From Piezodorus guildinii (lineage: Eukaryota; Arthropoda; Insecta; Hemiptera; Pentatomidae), in NCBI GenBank assembly GCA_023052935.1, contig CM041298.1, positions 58,212,217-58,276,216 on the forward strand: a stretch of DNA of 64,000 nt, read 5' to 3'. Both the position numbers and the translations under genes were made by a program. A model generated the notes under the pieces. It ran no database searches. It saw only the letters and a list, made by a program, of their open reading frames with translations, and was not told where the DNA came from. Shown one piece after another: positions 1 through 11,305 of the stretch. The number at the start of each line of letters is the position of its first letter. Within the stretch, counting starts at the first letter, position 1.

Positions 1-640
1 ATAAATATAGTTTTGTTACAGTTCTAGATTAGGAATTTTAGTAATAAAGTCTCTGAATTCAGTCGGATAAAAAAAAAATTACCGGATTGGGTCATAGAAA
101 TTATTTTCGTTTTTTAATTTTTTATCTATAAGAAAATAATCCGGGACTAATGTGCGTCCCGTGCGAAAGTTTATGAAGAAGGGTTGAAGTATGGTGTAAT
201 TCACAAATCACAAATATGACGATTATGAATATAGATGGTGCCAACCATAGCCTGCGTGACGTACAAAATGGCCGCCATTACTGTATTAACTATCACACCT
301 ATATTATGTTATTGGGTTGTCTGGAAAATAATGCTGGGTTTTGGGTTTTCCTTAAAAAATCATCTTGACAAAAATCGTTTACGTTTATTGGATTATTCAT
401 TTGTATGAATTTCAGCACTTATCAATCCTCTTCTTGATGATAATGCTTGTTTAGCTCTGTAGCATTTCTCTTTTCGGAAATAATTCAGTCATTGCTATGA
501 TGTCAACGCGTGATGTCCATTTAATTTTGTTTTACGCAAATCGTCAATCGATGAACTTCTCAAGTTGATTGGAAATGAAAAAAACAAAAACAAAAAAACA
601 GAAAATTGTGTTCCACAAACATTATACGACCTAATATAAT
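1..640. other. AT-rich stretch, no gene seen
   Basis: No coding pattern, RNA gene or recognisable repeat was seen here on either strand. Only short A/T homopolymers stand out. Confidence 0.5.
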
Positions 641-1400
641 AAAACAGTATAAAAAAAAAAAGTTGAAGAATTCAAATATTTGGGAGAAATTATCTCTGCA
701 AACGGGTTATAGAAAAAATTTCGATAAAATCAAGAACAAATAAAATGTCAAGTTCACTGGCAAGGACCAGACAAACGTATAACTAAAAATGTATATCTTG
801 AAACAGCAAATTCAGACATTACCACACTGTAATAAAACCGGAAGCGCTATACGCATCGAAAACGCTAACCTTGGGAAAGAGAAAACTGGAAGAGTTGGAA
901 ACACAAGAGAGAAAAATCTTAAGGAAGATTATGGGACCAGCCAAGAACAGTACACACTAAGAAGAATCAAAGAAATTTACCGGAACAATGAGCCAATAGA
1001 TGAAATCATTAGAAAGAGAAGATTAAAATATCTCAGGTACATTTGGAGGATGGAAGGAAACAGTATCGTCAAGAAATTAGTCCACAAACTGTATGAAATG
1101 AAAACAGCTATAACCTGGATTAAGGAAGTAAACAAGATCTTGAACGAGCTAGAATTAGAATTGAAGAAATAACGAACAAAAAATATTTGGAGAAAAAGTC
1201 ATGAAAGGTTGTTTCCAAGTCGAATACAAGAAGGTAAGAACGGGAACTAAGAGGACGGAAGAACGAAAACAGCGGTTAGTTAAACAGATGAAGTCTTCTT
1301 GGGTGAGAAGAAAAACAAATATGAAATTGAAATGTGCTTCAAATTGGTCTACCATCGTGATCTCCAAATGGTCTAATCCAATAATAATAATAAAAACGAC
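641..1400 (+). pseudogene. decayed LINE reverse-transcriptase C-terminus (RTE-like)
   Basis: Broken reading frames give the late reverse-transcriptase signature of a non-LTR retrotransposon: an EEFKYLGEII-like stretch near 664-700 and a long open piece at 789-1172 with IRKRRLKYLRYIWRM, the usual 'RRLKWxGHVxRM' block near the C-terminus of such LINEs. Frameshifts and stops separate the pieces, so it is not functional. The end at about 1400 has a short ATA-rich tail. A related fragment lies at 53290-54019. The clade assignment is by general resemblance only. Confidence 0.6.
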
Positions 1401-1795
1401 ATAAAGTTGTTAACGCAAGTTTCTGGAGGAGGCCCTGACTCACTGATTAGATTGTTGCGCCACTGATTATGATAAATGGCAGAAGCTGTTTGAGAGTATT
1501 TACTTCATTCACCCTTCCTGCTGTTTATCAATTATGGAAAAATGGTCATATTTGATGAAAGGAAAAATAGATTTTAGATTTCCAAACAAAAAAAAACCAT
1601 AAGGTTTTGGATCCTAAAATATGTGTTATATGAAGATTTGAAGTTAAAAATAAAATAAATTAGTATTGATCCCTGACTTGGAAAAGCTATAGATAACAGG
1701 TTTGTCTATCTATAATTTACTGCTTTTTCCAGTCTGGGGGAGTTAGCGAACGGACGATTGATGAAGTATAGAAGGCTTATTCTTGCAACCACTCT
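1401..1795. other. unassigned AT-rich DNA
   Basis: I see no gene or repeat match to other parts of the window in this interval. Confidence 0.4.
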
Positions 1796-2265
1796 AAGTA
1801 ATGAACCTGCCCCATCCTTTTCCATTCTTTTCTATCCAATGCCACTCTCTTCCAGGTTGCACCTCCGCAGCTCTTCTTCATCTCCTGGTCCCAGTCTGTC
1901 GGTGGGCGTCCACGCTTCCTTGTAAACTCCCTTGGGTATCACTCCATAAGCTGCCTGGTCCATGTTGTAATGTTTCTCCGGATAACATGTCCGGTCCAGG
2001 TCCACTTCCTTAGATGGACTTTTTCCATAATATCTGGGAGATCGGTCCTTGATCTTAGCCACTTATTTGTTTTCCTATCTCGTCTCGATACTCCGAGAAG
2101 GTATCGCTCCATACCTCTGACCGTTACTCTCAACTTGTGGCTGGTCTTCTTGTCTATTACCCATGTTTCGCAACCATAGGTCATGGCAGGTAGCACAGTG
2201 CTCATCCAGAATTTCTTCTTCACTTCCAAGCTCAACATTGGTAAATAGGTAACTTTATTCATTTA
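1796..2265 (-). pseudogene. decayed LINE reverse-transcriptase fragment
   Basis: The minus strand encodes the C-terminal reverse-transcriptase block of an insect LINE in two overlapping frames. From 2262 it reads FWMSTVLPAMTYGCETW, a palm/thumb-end motif, then RKTNKWLRSRTDLPDI and WTWTGHVIRR. The sequence shifts frame near 2000-2060 and continues downstream. It lacks the endonuclease and the catalytic YxDD, so it is a 5'-truncated or decayed copy. The protein type resembles the generic endonuclease-reverse transcriptase LINEs (RTE-like) of insects; the exact family is inferred. Confidence 0.65.
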
Positions 2266-2480
2266 AACCAATATAGCTAATAGCGACAAATGTTACGTAA
2301 CAAAAAAGTTTCTCTACTATTTTTTCTGACGAGGGAACTGCTTCCAAAATTTTGATTTGAGTAACACTAACAGAGGTAGAAGGTGTTAAAAAATGTAGGC
2401 AAAACGTGACTTTTTTCATTTAAAACAATATAGCTCCTAAACGGTAGGTCCTAGCGACGAAGAGTATATAACAAAAAATA
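2249..2480 (+). repeat. pair of diverged direct repeats (~60 bp)
   Basis: A block reading CTTTATTCATTTAAACCAAT then TATAGCTAATAGCGACAAAT at about 2251-2290 recurs in diverged form at about 2407-2465 (TTCATTTAAAACAATATAGC, later CTAGCGACGAAGAG). Both are followed by an A-rich run. Origin unknown. Confidence 0.45.
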
Positions 2481-2499
2481 TATATTGAAAATGAAAATG

Positions 2500-3135
2500 A
2501 AAAAAACTTCTTTGTTATCCTGGGACTAAAGTCCCTTAAGAATATAATAAAATATATAATTGATGACCGGAACAGTGTGGTCATGGCTTAGAATGACAAA
2601 TTACTAAACTAGAGAAATAATAGAGGCTGTAATATATATACATCTTTACAAGTCGGACTTACAGAATGAAATAAAAAATAAAAATAAAACAACGAAAAAA
2701 ACAACAACAAAAACAAAACAGAAATAGCTAATTCATCAGTGATAATTTAAGTAATATAAACACACACAAAAAAATACAATAATAATAATAATTGGAATTT
2801 ATAGCATCTGCAGTTGGAAGTTATTGTCTGTTTGACTGTGTAAGGAGAAGATGGTTGAAAAGGAGTGATTTGAAGGAGGAAGTCGTTCTTACATGACGGA
2901 TCTCTGGAGGGATAGAATTCCAAAGAGAGGTTGCTTTGGCTAGAAAGGACTTGTCAAACGCAGCAGTCCGGTGAGGAGGAGGGTAGAGGTCAGAAAGCCG
3001 GGCTCTGGTAGAACGGGACTGAATTGATGATTTAAATTGAAGGGATTGGAAGATATAGCTGGGACGATGAGTTCTGATAATCTGGTAGAGGAAGGAAGCT
3101 AGGGAATACGGGCATCTGTAACGAGGATAATTATA
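2500..3135 (-). mobile_element. 5'-truncated CR1/L2-like LINE, 3' end
   Basis: On the minus strand an open C-terminal coding piece runs from about 3135 to a stop at 2821-2823, followed by a 3' UTR ending in a palindromic GGGACTTTAGTCCC-type motif near 2520-2540. The coding piece has the C-terminal pattern of CR1/L2-like reverse transcriptases: YQIIRTHRPSYIFQ, then SLWNSIPPEIRH and FKSLLFNHL. No in-frame stop was seen, so this copy is younger than many others here. Related tails occur at 21774-22740 and 28335-28975. No convincing TSD was identified. Confidence 0.65.
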
Positions 3136-3178
3136 ATTAATATATTATGTAACAAATAAGAATATTTTGTTTTAGTTT

Positions 3179-3390
3179 GTTTATTTATTTAACGTCACTT
3201 TATACTACTGTGGCTAATCGGACGATACTACATTGGCAGTCCTAAATTTTGCCTATTCAGGTTTCATTAGGATAGGGATCTTTAACAAGTACCTGATATC
3301 GCACATGCTCAGGACCACCTTTTTACGCCCCCTCCGAAGGACGATATACCTCAGGTTTTTTTACTCCCATTAACTCCTTTCCTAAATCAT
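3179..3390 (-). mobile_element. tRNA-derived SINE family 1, partial
   Basis: The shared SINE-1 body is visible on the plus strand as ATCGGACGATACTACATTGG, AGGATAGGGATCTTTAAC and CCCTCCGAAGGACG. It matches copies at 13547-13832, 25901-26140, 43640-43790, 52809-53084 and 60792-60960. The tRNA-like head, which would lie to the right, is missing. Confidence 0.7.
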
Positions 3391-3747
3391 TGATCGAATT
3401 AGCTAAGTGTCATGCTGAATGATTCTAGGACTATGTGGCGAGAATGTATAGTCATATTTGTACTTTAAACAAAGAATATAATATAAACAATTAGATGTCT
3501 AAGCTGCCATCGATCTATAATGACTATTGGGTTGATGAAATGCATGGATTATAACTAAGGTATAGTTTTTTATTTAAATAAATATACCGTTTCACTTTAT
3601 TTTAAATGACCTTATTGTCCCTTTTACATCCATAGTGTCAATTTTGTGGCATTAAAACGTAGTATTCTACCAATTATAGTGTTTTTTTTTTCATTTTATA
3701 TTTTTCGATAAATATCAAATATTAGTTTCAAATTAATATTTTAATTT
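3391..3747. other. AT-rich DNA, no gene seen
   Basis: No coding or repeat signal was recognised. Confidence 0.4.
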
Positions 3748-4211
3748 TATTGTGCCTTACCTTTTTTTTTTTTTTTTTTTTTTTTTTAATTATGGCTTCC
3801 CATTTCGACTTCCGCCATAATGGATCTGGCAGCCCAGTACCACTCCGATCTGGATGGGAATTTACCTCTTATATTTTGTAATCGGGGGCATACTTTTAGA
3901 TGTGCTGCATCCATTTCACTATTTGCATGATAAAGGCAGCAAAGTGGAGACCCTACCACTCCGATCCGATGCAAGTGTTTTGCGAGGTAGTCATGGCCAG
4001 TAATCATTCGGAACTGTGCAACAGCATCTTTTCTCTTTAAATCTAATGGTATTCTTTCTTCTTCTATAAGGAGTTTGGCCCAGTGCTTGTTGATCGAACT
4101 GAGCCTTTGGGAGTCCGTTAGTAGAGCATGATATGCCCTCTTAACTTCATCCCTAGCTCTACGATAGGAAATTCGATTGTCCAACTGTTCCGACAAATAT
4201 TGTGCCTTACC
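3748..4211 (-). mobile_element. 5'-truncated LINE with 14-bp TSD and poly(A)
   Basis: The 14-bp direct repeat TATTGTGCCTTACC occurs at 3748-3761 and 4198-4211. Between the copies, on the minus strand, are about 400 bp of LINE coding sequence, its stop codon, and a homopolymer seen as about 26 T on the plus strand (3762-3787). This is the standard product of target-primed reverse transcription with 5' truncation. The stop codon runs straight into the poly(A), so this family has essentially no 3' UTR in this copy. Confidence 0.9.
3788..4197 (-). CDS. LINE ORF2 C-terminal fragment (Cys/His end domain)
   Basis: Open without a stop from the insertion junction to a TAA at about 3788-3790. It encodes roughly 135 residues of the C-terminal region of an I/R1-type LINE polyprotein. 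Visible features are FRMITGHDYLAKHLHRIG, then a Cys/His cluster of the form PLCCLYHAN...MDAAHLKVCP, and a late YWAARSIM block. The family is known for this C-terminal zinc-finger-like region after the reverse transcriptase or RNase H. The first residues that could be read upstream of 4197 come from the target-site duplication, so no native start exists. It is a dead fragment, but undamaged. Confidence 0.75.
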
Positions 4212-4748
4212 CAAAAATGTTAAATCAAAAGGTATTTATGTATTTAATTCATATTATTAGTATTTAAACATAGCAAGCGGTGAGGTATTGGAAGGAAAAT
4301 AAGGGTTAGGAAAAAAAACAAAACAAAAAAAAAACAAAAAACATAGCAAGTGGGATTTGAAGCACCCTTTAGCATGGTTAGTAAAACTCGATGTCAATTT
4401 AGGGTTAATAAGATAATTTAACAATCTATTAGGTATATGGAGTTTATAACCGATAGACCTGATACAATTTTTAACATATTTTAATATATCTTGAATCATC
4501 AGCATTGTGACTGATTAGGGAGCATCTAGAAACAACCCAAAGATTAAGAATTTTTCATGGAACAACCATTGTGTGTCTGGTGATCAAGGGTGTGTTAATT
4601 AATGATAGAATTTAGAAAAAAATCTGGTGTGCTATCACAATACTTTCTCTTAGGTCGTTAATTATGAGACATTTTAATTATTTTTAATAGAACAATGGTC
4701 TGTACGTATTTCTTTTCTCTCCTTTATTTTCTACGACTGTAATATGAG

Positions 4749-4824
<76 letters not shown>

Positions 4825-5013
4825 GTATTACAACTTATTTCCAAAATATATTTATTGATATTTACAAATGTATTATAAAATAAATTTAGTAAATGTGACA
4901 TAAAATATATGAATTTCAAAATGAAAAAAATATTTTTTTTTTTTTTTAAGTTATACTTAAGTTTAGAATTCAGAAATATTTTTTCACGGCAGGTAAGCTT
5001 TTCCTATATATAT

Positions 5014-5066
<53 letters not shown>

Positions 5067-5129
5067 TGCTTGTATTCTTATCCTTCTCTCCTTCCGAGTA
5101 ATTAATGGTATTTGCCAATTCTTAGGAAG
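4212..5129. repeat. AT-rich DNA with two long (AT)n microsatellites
   Basis: Alternating AT/TA runs occupy about 4749-4815 and 5021-5062. The rest is AT-rich sequence with A and T homopolymers. Apparent long open frames through these runs are only the consequence of the dinucleotide repeat. Confidence 0.8.
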
Positions 5130-5945
5130 ACCTGGATAGAACCAGTGCCTTGGAAAATCTGAATATACCGAAGCTAAATGCTATGGAAACTTAGGTTACG
5201 ATTCCCTCATCAGATCTAATCCGACGTTTCCTCGTCTAAACCTAAATGATCACCCAATCACCTTCAGTTCTCCAGTCAAACACCTTGGTATCACCATCGA
5301 CCAAACCTTTCCCTGGAAACTCCAAATTGCCCAAATCTCTAGGAGAACAATAAGTACCTTAATTTTTTTCTTTGCTCTCTTCATCTACTTCCACTATCCA
5401 CCCGTAAGCTTCTTGTATCCTCACTTATTTTCCCCTTATTGACTTATTGACTATTGCTATTTGGTATATAATGGCCTCTCGACTGTGCTTAAGGACAGAC
5501 TGAAGCGAATCATGAACATTTCTATAAGATTTGCCTTTAGTACTTCTAACAGATCTCCTGTTACTCAATTACAAAGCAAGTCAATGTGGCTCCTTTCCTC
5601 CGTTCGCAGAAAATATTTTCTAGGATCATTACCTTCGCCAAACTTAACTCCCAGCATCCTCCCTTCATTCATAGCCTTCTTCAATTTAAATTCTCAGTCC
5701 ACTCTCTTGAAACAAGATCACACCATTCTTATATTTACGTCCCTACCCAGGGAACTAAGGCTTTTTAACGTCCATTTATTGTCCGCTCTACTACTCTCTG
5801 GAATTATCTATCTGTCCATATCCGCCATGCTGATTATCTATCCAAACCTTTCCAATACTTTCTGTTATCTCATCCAGACGCTCAAAATTGTGATTTTTCA
5901 ATTCCAGATATTAAACTTTGGATGAAGAAAATGTTTAATTGTAAA
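5130..5945 (+). pseudogene. decayed CR1/L2-like LINE reverse-transcriptase C-terminus
   Basis: Pieces in different frames match the better copy at 21774-22740. At about 5225-5350 the reading resembles PVKHLGITIDQTFPWKLQI followed by ISRRT. At 5461-5600 there is the DRLKRIMNISIRFAF block, and then a region corresponding to the C-terminal LYQVIQS / WNSIP segment. Several frameshifts and stops break it. The right end abuts a HINE-A 5' terminus at about 5976. Confidence 0.6.
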
Positions 5946-5975
5946 TTTTGTCTATCGACTCATTTATTTTACTAC

Positions 5976-6112
5976 ATCACCTACCTATGTATGTAATGTA
6001 AAACAATGAAAAGTATTGCGATCATGAAAATGTTCGAATTCGAGTTTTCACCGGGAATACACGTTTTATGATCACCTGAGTTCAAATAATCAGGTCCTGA
6101 AAAAGCGTCTGG
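5976..6112 (+). mobile_element. HINE-A 5' end fragment
   Basis: Starts with ACCTATGTATGTAATG, then the family core AAAGTATTGCGATCATGAAA and AATACACGTTTTATG, and stops near the CTGAGTTCAAATAATC block. It is truncated by the LINE fragment that follows. Confidence 0.7.
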
Positions 6113-6745
6113 GTTTGTGGCATTAAAGGAAATGGGGTGCTTGCTGAAACCAAGGCAAAACTAGCTATCACAGAAGGACTGTTTGTTCTGGGTGCATCGA
6201 GGAGGGAAATAATACCCCTCGTAAAAGAAAACGCTCGTAAACATTGGTAGAAATCGTGGTTAAAATGATCGAGCAGACCAACGGCTGTGCAGGAAGGGAA
6301 AGGAAGTGGAATCTCGATTAAGGATAGGACACAAGACTGACTCATAGTTACCTGATGTCGATGGTAACGCATCAATGTTCCTTCTGTGTGGTAAAGCTCG
6401 CAGTCTCTCATATCCTGATGGATTGTTTGGCGTACGTAGCGGAGGGAAGAAAAGTTAGAATTAATATAAACATAACGGCAATACTACAAAATACCCAGAA
6501 GTCGGCCACTAAACTATTGCATTACCTAAAAGGAATTGAAATTGTTTACAAATTAAAAAGAAAAATTGTTGATGTATTGTTTTTTTAAATATTTTTATTT
6601 TCGTTCTTGAATGTAATTTAATTGTCTAAACCGTTGTTTGTTTTGTATTCTACCTATTTCTAAAATTTTTGTTTTTCGAATAAGGGCTGAAATAACCCTA
6701 GTTGTTGAAGAGCCTTAATGTAATAGTAACGAAATCTAGTATAAA
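6113..6745 (+). pseudogene. decayed RNase H-type LINE fragment (I-like)
   Basis: Translation in shifting frames gives GIKGNGVLAETKAKLAIT at the left, corresponding to the 'GIxGNExADxxAK' part of the LINE RNase H domain. A RIGH block follows near 6325-6345, then HQCSFCVVKLAVSHILMDC at about 6370-6430, the Cys/His C-terminal region of such elements. The end near 6680-6740 has a GGGCTGAAATAACCCTAG motif and a GAGCCTTAATG block like the 3' UTR of these LINEs. There are several frame breaks, so it is a pseudogene. Confidence 0.6.
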
Positions 6746-7120
6746 TGATTATTATTTTCAATAATGAACCTTTTTAATCGACCAAAAAAACAAGCTACCT
6801 CCTCTCAAAATTTGAGATCTTACGAAAAAAAAAAATGCGTTTTTCATAATTAATAAATAAATTAAAACCAATTTTACTCATAGTACTACTTTATAGATTA
6901 TTAAATTTCCTACAAAATGAAAAAAAGAATCATTGAAATTGGTTCAGAACTAGCAGAGATTTAGCGATTTCAGAGGTTCATTTCGTTTCATTCACCGATT
7001 CCCTTTGAATTATTTATTGTAATTATACTTTCCATATTAGTTGATCGCCTATAAACAGTTATAGCATAATATAGTTATTTGAAAATAATAAACAATTGTG
7101 TAATAATTTGCAGCGTTTTT
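6745..7120 (+). repeat. Repeat B copy
   Basis: Shares an ordered set of blocks with 56800-57420, 38680-38965 and (reversed) 21361-21773: AATAATGAACC, TCATTGAAATTGGTTCAGAA, CTAGCAGAGATTTAGCG, then ATAATAAACAATTGTGTAAT and TTTGCAGCG. No coding capacity seen. Confidence 0.6.
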
Positions 7121-7327
7121 TAACTCTAACTTTATTTCATAATTCATAAATTGTTTTTAATAACAAAAGTAAGTAAAAGTCGTGTTTTGATCGCACCGGA
7201 TTTTTTCATGATGTTTACAATTATCTTCAGAAGATTTTTTTATTTTTGTTTTACTGTATTTCTCCTCTCGCCGTTGTAAATAATAATTATGTCCATTTTG
7301 TCTGATTATCAGATATATTATGTTATT
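7121..7327 (+). repeat. 207-bp block duplicated at 8335-8540
   Basis: The blocks TTCATAATTCATAAATTG, AAGTAAAAGTCGTGTTTTG, ATTTCTCCTCTCGCC and TGTAAATAATAATTATGT recur in the same order at 8335-8540. The two copies bracket one complete HINE-A element, and each contains its own HINE-A 3'-terminal motif. Confidence 0.75.
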
Positions 7328-7328
7328 T

Positions 7329-8333
7329 CTTTCACTTATCTATGTATGAAGTACATAGTAAGGTAAAGTATCGCGATCGTGAAAATTTTCGAATCCCAGT
7401 TTTAAACGAAAATACACGTTTTAGGGTCTGCTGAGTCCAAATGACCAAGTCCCTCAAAAAGGTCTGTGCGTGTGTGCCCGTGAGAGCTAACTCCCGGGCG
7501 AAAACGAAAAGTCCTATGAAACTGAAATTTCATATTGAAGACAACTATACGCCCGAGACGTGACAAAACCTTTTTCATCAAAATGAGCTTACCAGAAGAG
7601 GCACTTTATACCATGCATTTTGCACCTTTTTTCGATTTTCTCGAAAACGGTTCCGACGATTTACAGCGTTTTCACCGAAATCAGCTAACCAGAAGAGCCA
7701 CTTTATACCTTGCATTTTGTACCTTTTTAGGAATTACTCAAAAACGGCTCTAACGATTTTGATTAAACTCTATATATATCGATGTAAAATTTGATGGGCT
7801 TTAATATCATGTAGGTTTTATTCTTATTGAAATAGTCTGACAGGACTTAAATGCCGATATTTTAAATTTTCTTCCTGTGAAGTACTTTTAATTTTGTAGA
7901 TTTCAAAAAATTTGGAACATCATCTTATTAGCATTGATAAATAACGGGGAAATATACAAGTTGAGCGAAATTGATAAACAACTAAAGGAGAAAATCGTAA
8001 ACATATATTTTTTTAATTCAATTTTTGTGTTTTTGAACAAAATAATAGTAATATAGATGTATAATATACCGTTGGATAGCTAAAGATTTTAGAAAAAATA
8101 TCTAATGCACGTAATTTTAAATGTTAATGGAGAATGATGAAAAGCCGATAAAACTAACTGATTGTCGTAGATAATAATATAATAGATTATTTAATAAAAC
8201 ACATGTTTCTATTGAAATTCAAACTAATTAATTCTTTAACAGTTTATTTGTATCTTTAAATGTATTTAAAAATTCTTAAATTGATTTTAACAACGAAGGT
8301 AAGTGAAAGTCGTGTGTTGCGTGCACCAGATTT
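7329..8333 (+). mobile_element. HINE-A, near-complete copy (plus)
   Basis: A non-coding element of about 1 kb. The 5' end TTTCACTTATCTATGTATG is followed by an inverted ACATAGTAAGG, giving a terminal hairpin. Core blocks follow: GCGATCGTGAAAATTTTCG, AATACACGTTTTAGGGTC, GGTCTGTGCGTGTGTGC, TTTATACCATGCATTTTGC, CTGACAGGACTTAAATGCCG and ACACATGTTTCTATTG. It ends GGTAAGTGAAAGTCGTG, GTGCACCAGATTTTTT. The inverted motif near each end and the 3' hairpin fit a Helentron-associated non-autonomous element. The short readable frame at 7535-7753 is spurious. Confidence 0.75.
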
Positions 8334-8334
8334 T

Positions 8335-8540
8335 TTAACTTAAACTTTATTTCATAATTCATAAATTGTTTTTAATAACAGAGGTAAGTGAATGTCGTGT
8401 TTTGCTCGAGATTTTTCCATGATGTTCACAATTATCTACGAACGATTTTTTTTATTTTTTGTGTACAGTATTTCTCCTCTCGCCATTGTAAATAATAATT
8501 ATGTTCATTTTGTCTGTTGATCAGATGTATTATATTATTC
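8335..8540 (+). repeat. second copy of the 207-bp block
   Basis: Diverged copy of 7121-7327, with AGGTAAGTGAATGTCGTG in place of AAGTAAGTAAAAGTCGTG, and TTCTCCTCTCGCCATTG. Confidence 0.75.
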
Positions 8541-10395
8541 TATATTTCAATGTACATACCTGTTATTCTTACGGACCCTAGTTTCAGAATAAAATGATTT
8601 ACTATTCTGTTCTATAAGTAAGTAGAAGTAAAAACAGTTTCTTTTTTTTTTTATTTTTCTTTAAAAAAATAAAAAAATTGATGAAATTTCTGGGGGCGAG
8701 GCGCCTGGGTGAGTTGAGGTAGGTGGTGGGGGGTGTTGGACTGGCAGTAGCACTTGGACTTGGAAAGGGGTAGCTTCCTCCCGCATAGATGTCTTCAACT
8801 CAATAGCGGTCTTAATAATTTATATTCTCGGATATTTAACAATTAACATACCCAATTAATTAATTAATAATGTCAAAATCTAAATATTACTTTGGTTTAT
8901 CGCTCTTCCTAGTCTCTATACTCGCCAATGTAGGTAAGTAGAACTTTGTGTATAACGAAAAATAATACCTAATCAGCAGGTTTAAAATATTTAATTTATT
9001 TATAAAGTCTTATAAACCATGAAAATCAGAACTTATTGAAAATTCAACATTAAGAGTCTCCACATCATGAATTTTTAGATTTTTATCTTAAACTTAAAAA
9101 ATATTACGTTTTTTACTTTAAAAAAAGCAAGAAAAAGAGTATACTTAAAAATCGACTTGACCCAGTTTTTGAAAAAGTCACTTCAGGTATGGAAGATCCT
9201 TTAGGAATTAGTTCACTTACGAATCGTTCGTTTGATAGAATCAGATGTTTGTTGGTGTACTTCTCATAGGTATGAAGGTTAAAAGAAAGATAGATTTTCG
9301 TATTTATATAAATATTAGATACTTTCAACTTAATACTTAAAACTTACTGTGAAAAGATATTAATTAACATATTTTTCAAGAATTATACTTAAGTTTTGTA
9401 TGTTCTTTGCAAATCGTACATTTGGATTTTTTTATACATTTATAATAATTTGTCAAAAAGTAATTTGAAAGGTTATTTTACAAAAAAAGTTCCTTCTAAA
9501 TTTTCTTTGATTGACATTGTTTAAAGGTCAATTTTGATAATAGACTTTTCGGAATATACGAATTTAACAAGATTTATATTAATTTTACGGAATAAATTTG
9601 AGTTTATACTTTCTTTTTTTTTTTTTTTTTTCAAAAAAATAATATCGACTGTGAGTGCAATATTATTATAATTATTTCCAATATTTAATTAAATTAATAC
9701 TATAACTACTTTTTTGTAAGTTATTCTGTTTAATAGGTTGAAAAGGGGTTTTCTACTTTTTTCTTTATTCTTCTTTTTATGACGAATACCATTAATTATG
9801 TATTGAATAAGTCAAGATGAATATTTTATTATCAATTAGAACGTTAATTGTGACGTTGGTTTCCAAAAGGCACTATATCCACTTCAGAAAATTTTACAAG
9901 AAACAAGAAAATTATATTATTAATCCAACTTATTTGATACTTAATCTAAAATTGTGTTTTTACTACATAAGTAACCCTATTTTAAGGTTATGGAATGAAA
10001 TGTTTTAGTATGATTTGGAAACTAAATGTGTAATTAGTATCATTAAAAAATAATTGTATTTCTAAATCGCGTTTTTAAACGATTTCGGCGTTCATTAGAT
10101 AAAATCAAATAGGAGATTTTGTCAAACTAAATGATGAGAATACAAATATGTGAAAATATAAATTCCGTGAAAAATGTCCTTTAGTACCTTTTGAAAATCA
10201 ACGTCACAATTGATACACATTATTCTATTGTATTCAGTCAATTTCAAACAAAATTATGTAATACTATTATAATTTATATACATAATATATTTTCTCACAC
10301 AGACATAAACATATATGTAACCCTGCCATATGAAAAATATTTTTTTGGTACATTTTTTCTAAATCTTGATGATTTTTTTTATAGTATATATTGTG
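8541..10395. other. AT-rich DNA with one G-rich patch
   Basis: No gene was found over this 1.9 kb. A G-rich patch at about 8690-8745 contains several runs of three or more G (GGGGGCGAG, GGTGGTGGGGGG) in an otherwise AT-rich background. Everything else is AT-rich with T homopolymers, and short frames have no family resemblance. Confidence 0.5.
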
Positions 10396-10408
10396 CCATT
10401 TCGACTCC

Positions 10409-10409
<1 letters not shown>

Positions 10410-10486
<77 letters not shown>
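10410..10486 (+). repeat. compound microsatellite (CT)n(AT)n
   Basis: A CT run of about 18 units (10410-10447) passes directly into an AT run of similar length (10448-10484). The apparent coding frames are repeat artefacts. Confidence 0.9.
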
Positions 10487-10487
<1 letters not shown>

Positions 10488-11072
10488 GCCACACACACAA
10501 AACTATACTTTTTACATATACAAATGAAATAATACATTTTTTCTTTTTTTCATGTATGCTTTATTTACCATCCTGTAAACGTTTCACTGTATTTATTAAC
10601 TACACGTGTATTTTAAAATATTAGCAAACCTCTTTTTTAAAAAATATAGAGGAAATTGTTATTTATTTATTAACGGCATCAACTTTATAGGAAAACACTT
10701 TTTTTATTTTTACTGTCTAACATTATTTGGCTTTAAAATTTCAAAAGCATTAAAAGTGATAAAATTATTTATATTTTTAAATCTATGTGAAAACGTTGAT
10801 CATGCGCATTTAGGTTTAATTTATTTATGAAAATGTTCGACAATACTTTTGTTATAACCCTTATTAATAACCTCTATTAAGAATGTGATACAATAATCAT
10901 TTTAAATGAACAAAACTAAAAATACTTTATAGAAAGATTTAAAAAAAAAAATCGGAGTTATGCCCTATCAGATTATTTAGGTGAGGAGAACATGTAAATA
11001 AAAGGTATTGAAGCCGTTTTAAATAAAATAGGGAAAATGTATTAAATGTTTAATAAAAATTTCATTGTTGGT
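10487..11072. other. AT-rich DNA, no gene seen
   Basis: Only short open frames of low-complexity composition (Phe, Leu, Lys, Asn). No family resemblance. Confidence 0.5.
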
Positions 11073-11305
11073 TAAAATTCCAAGATTTTTTTTTTTTTTT
11101 TTAACCACCGACTTTATTTACAATAAATACATATTTACATACTTAACCTATGTATAAACAGTACACTAATCTAAATGCTATAACTAATATATACATTCTA
11201 CGGCTTGGACCTCATTTTGCCCGAAGGCATGCCAGCATTTATGGTTCTATGTGTGCTGACATAGTGTGGTGGCATGTATTTCAAAATATATTCTAAAATC
11301 CCAAG
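11073..11305 (-). mobile_element. short 5'-truncated LINE tail with near-perfect TSD
   Basis: Direct repeats TAAAATTCCAAG (11073-11084) and TAAAATCCCAAG (11294-11305) differ at one base and flank about 208 bp. The minus strand reads a short ORF end (MPPHYVSTHRTINAGMPSGK and a stop near 11208), a 3' UTR ending ATAAAGTCGGTGGTT, and a poly(A) tail, seen as T at 11086-11102. That is a LINE 3' end inserted by target-primed reverse transcription. The family was not identified. Confidence 0.75.

Noticed and set aside
4731..5139. Open frames rich in Ile-Tyr
   Set aside because: They are translations of (AT)n microsatellites, as are similar frames at 10191-10624, 23602-23958 and 61711-61914.
8690..8760. 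G-quadruplex or regulatory G-rich patch
   Set aside because: Runs of G are irregular and there is no associated gene. Too weak to report as a finding.
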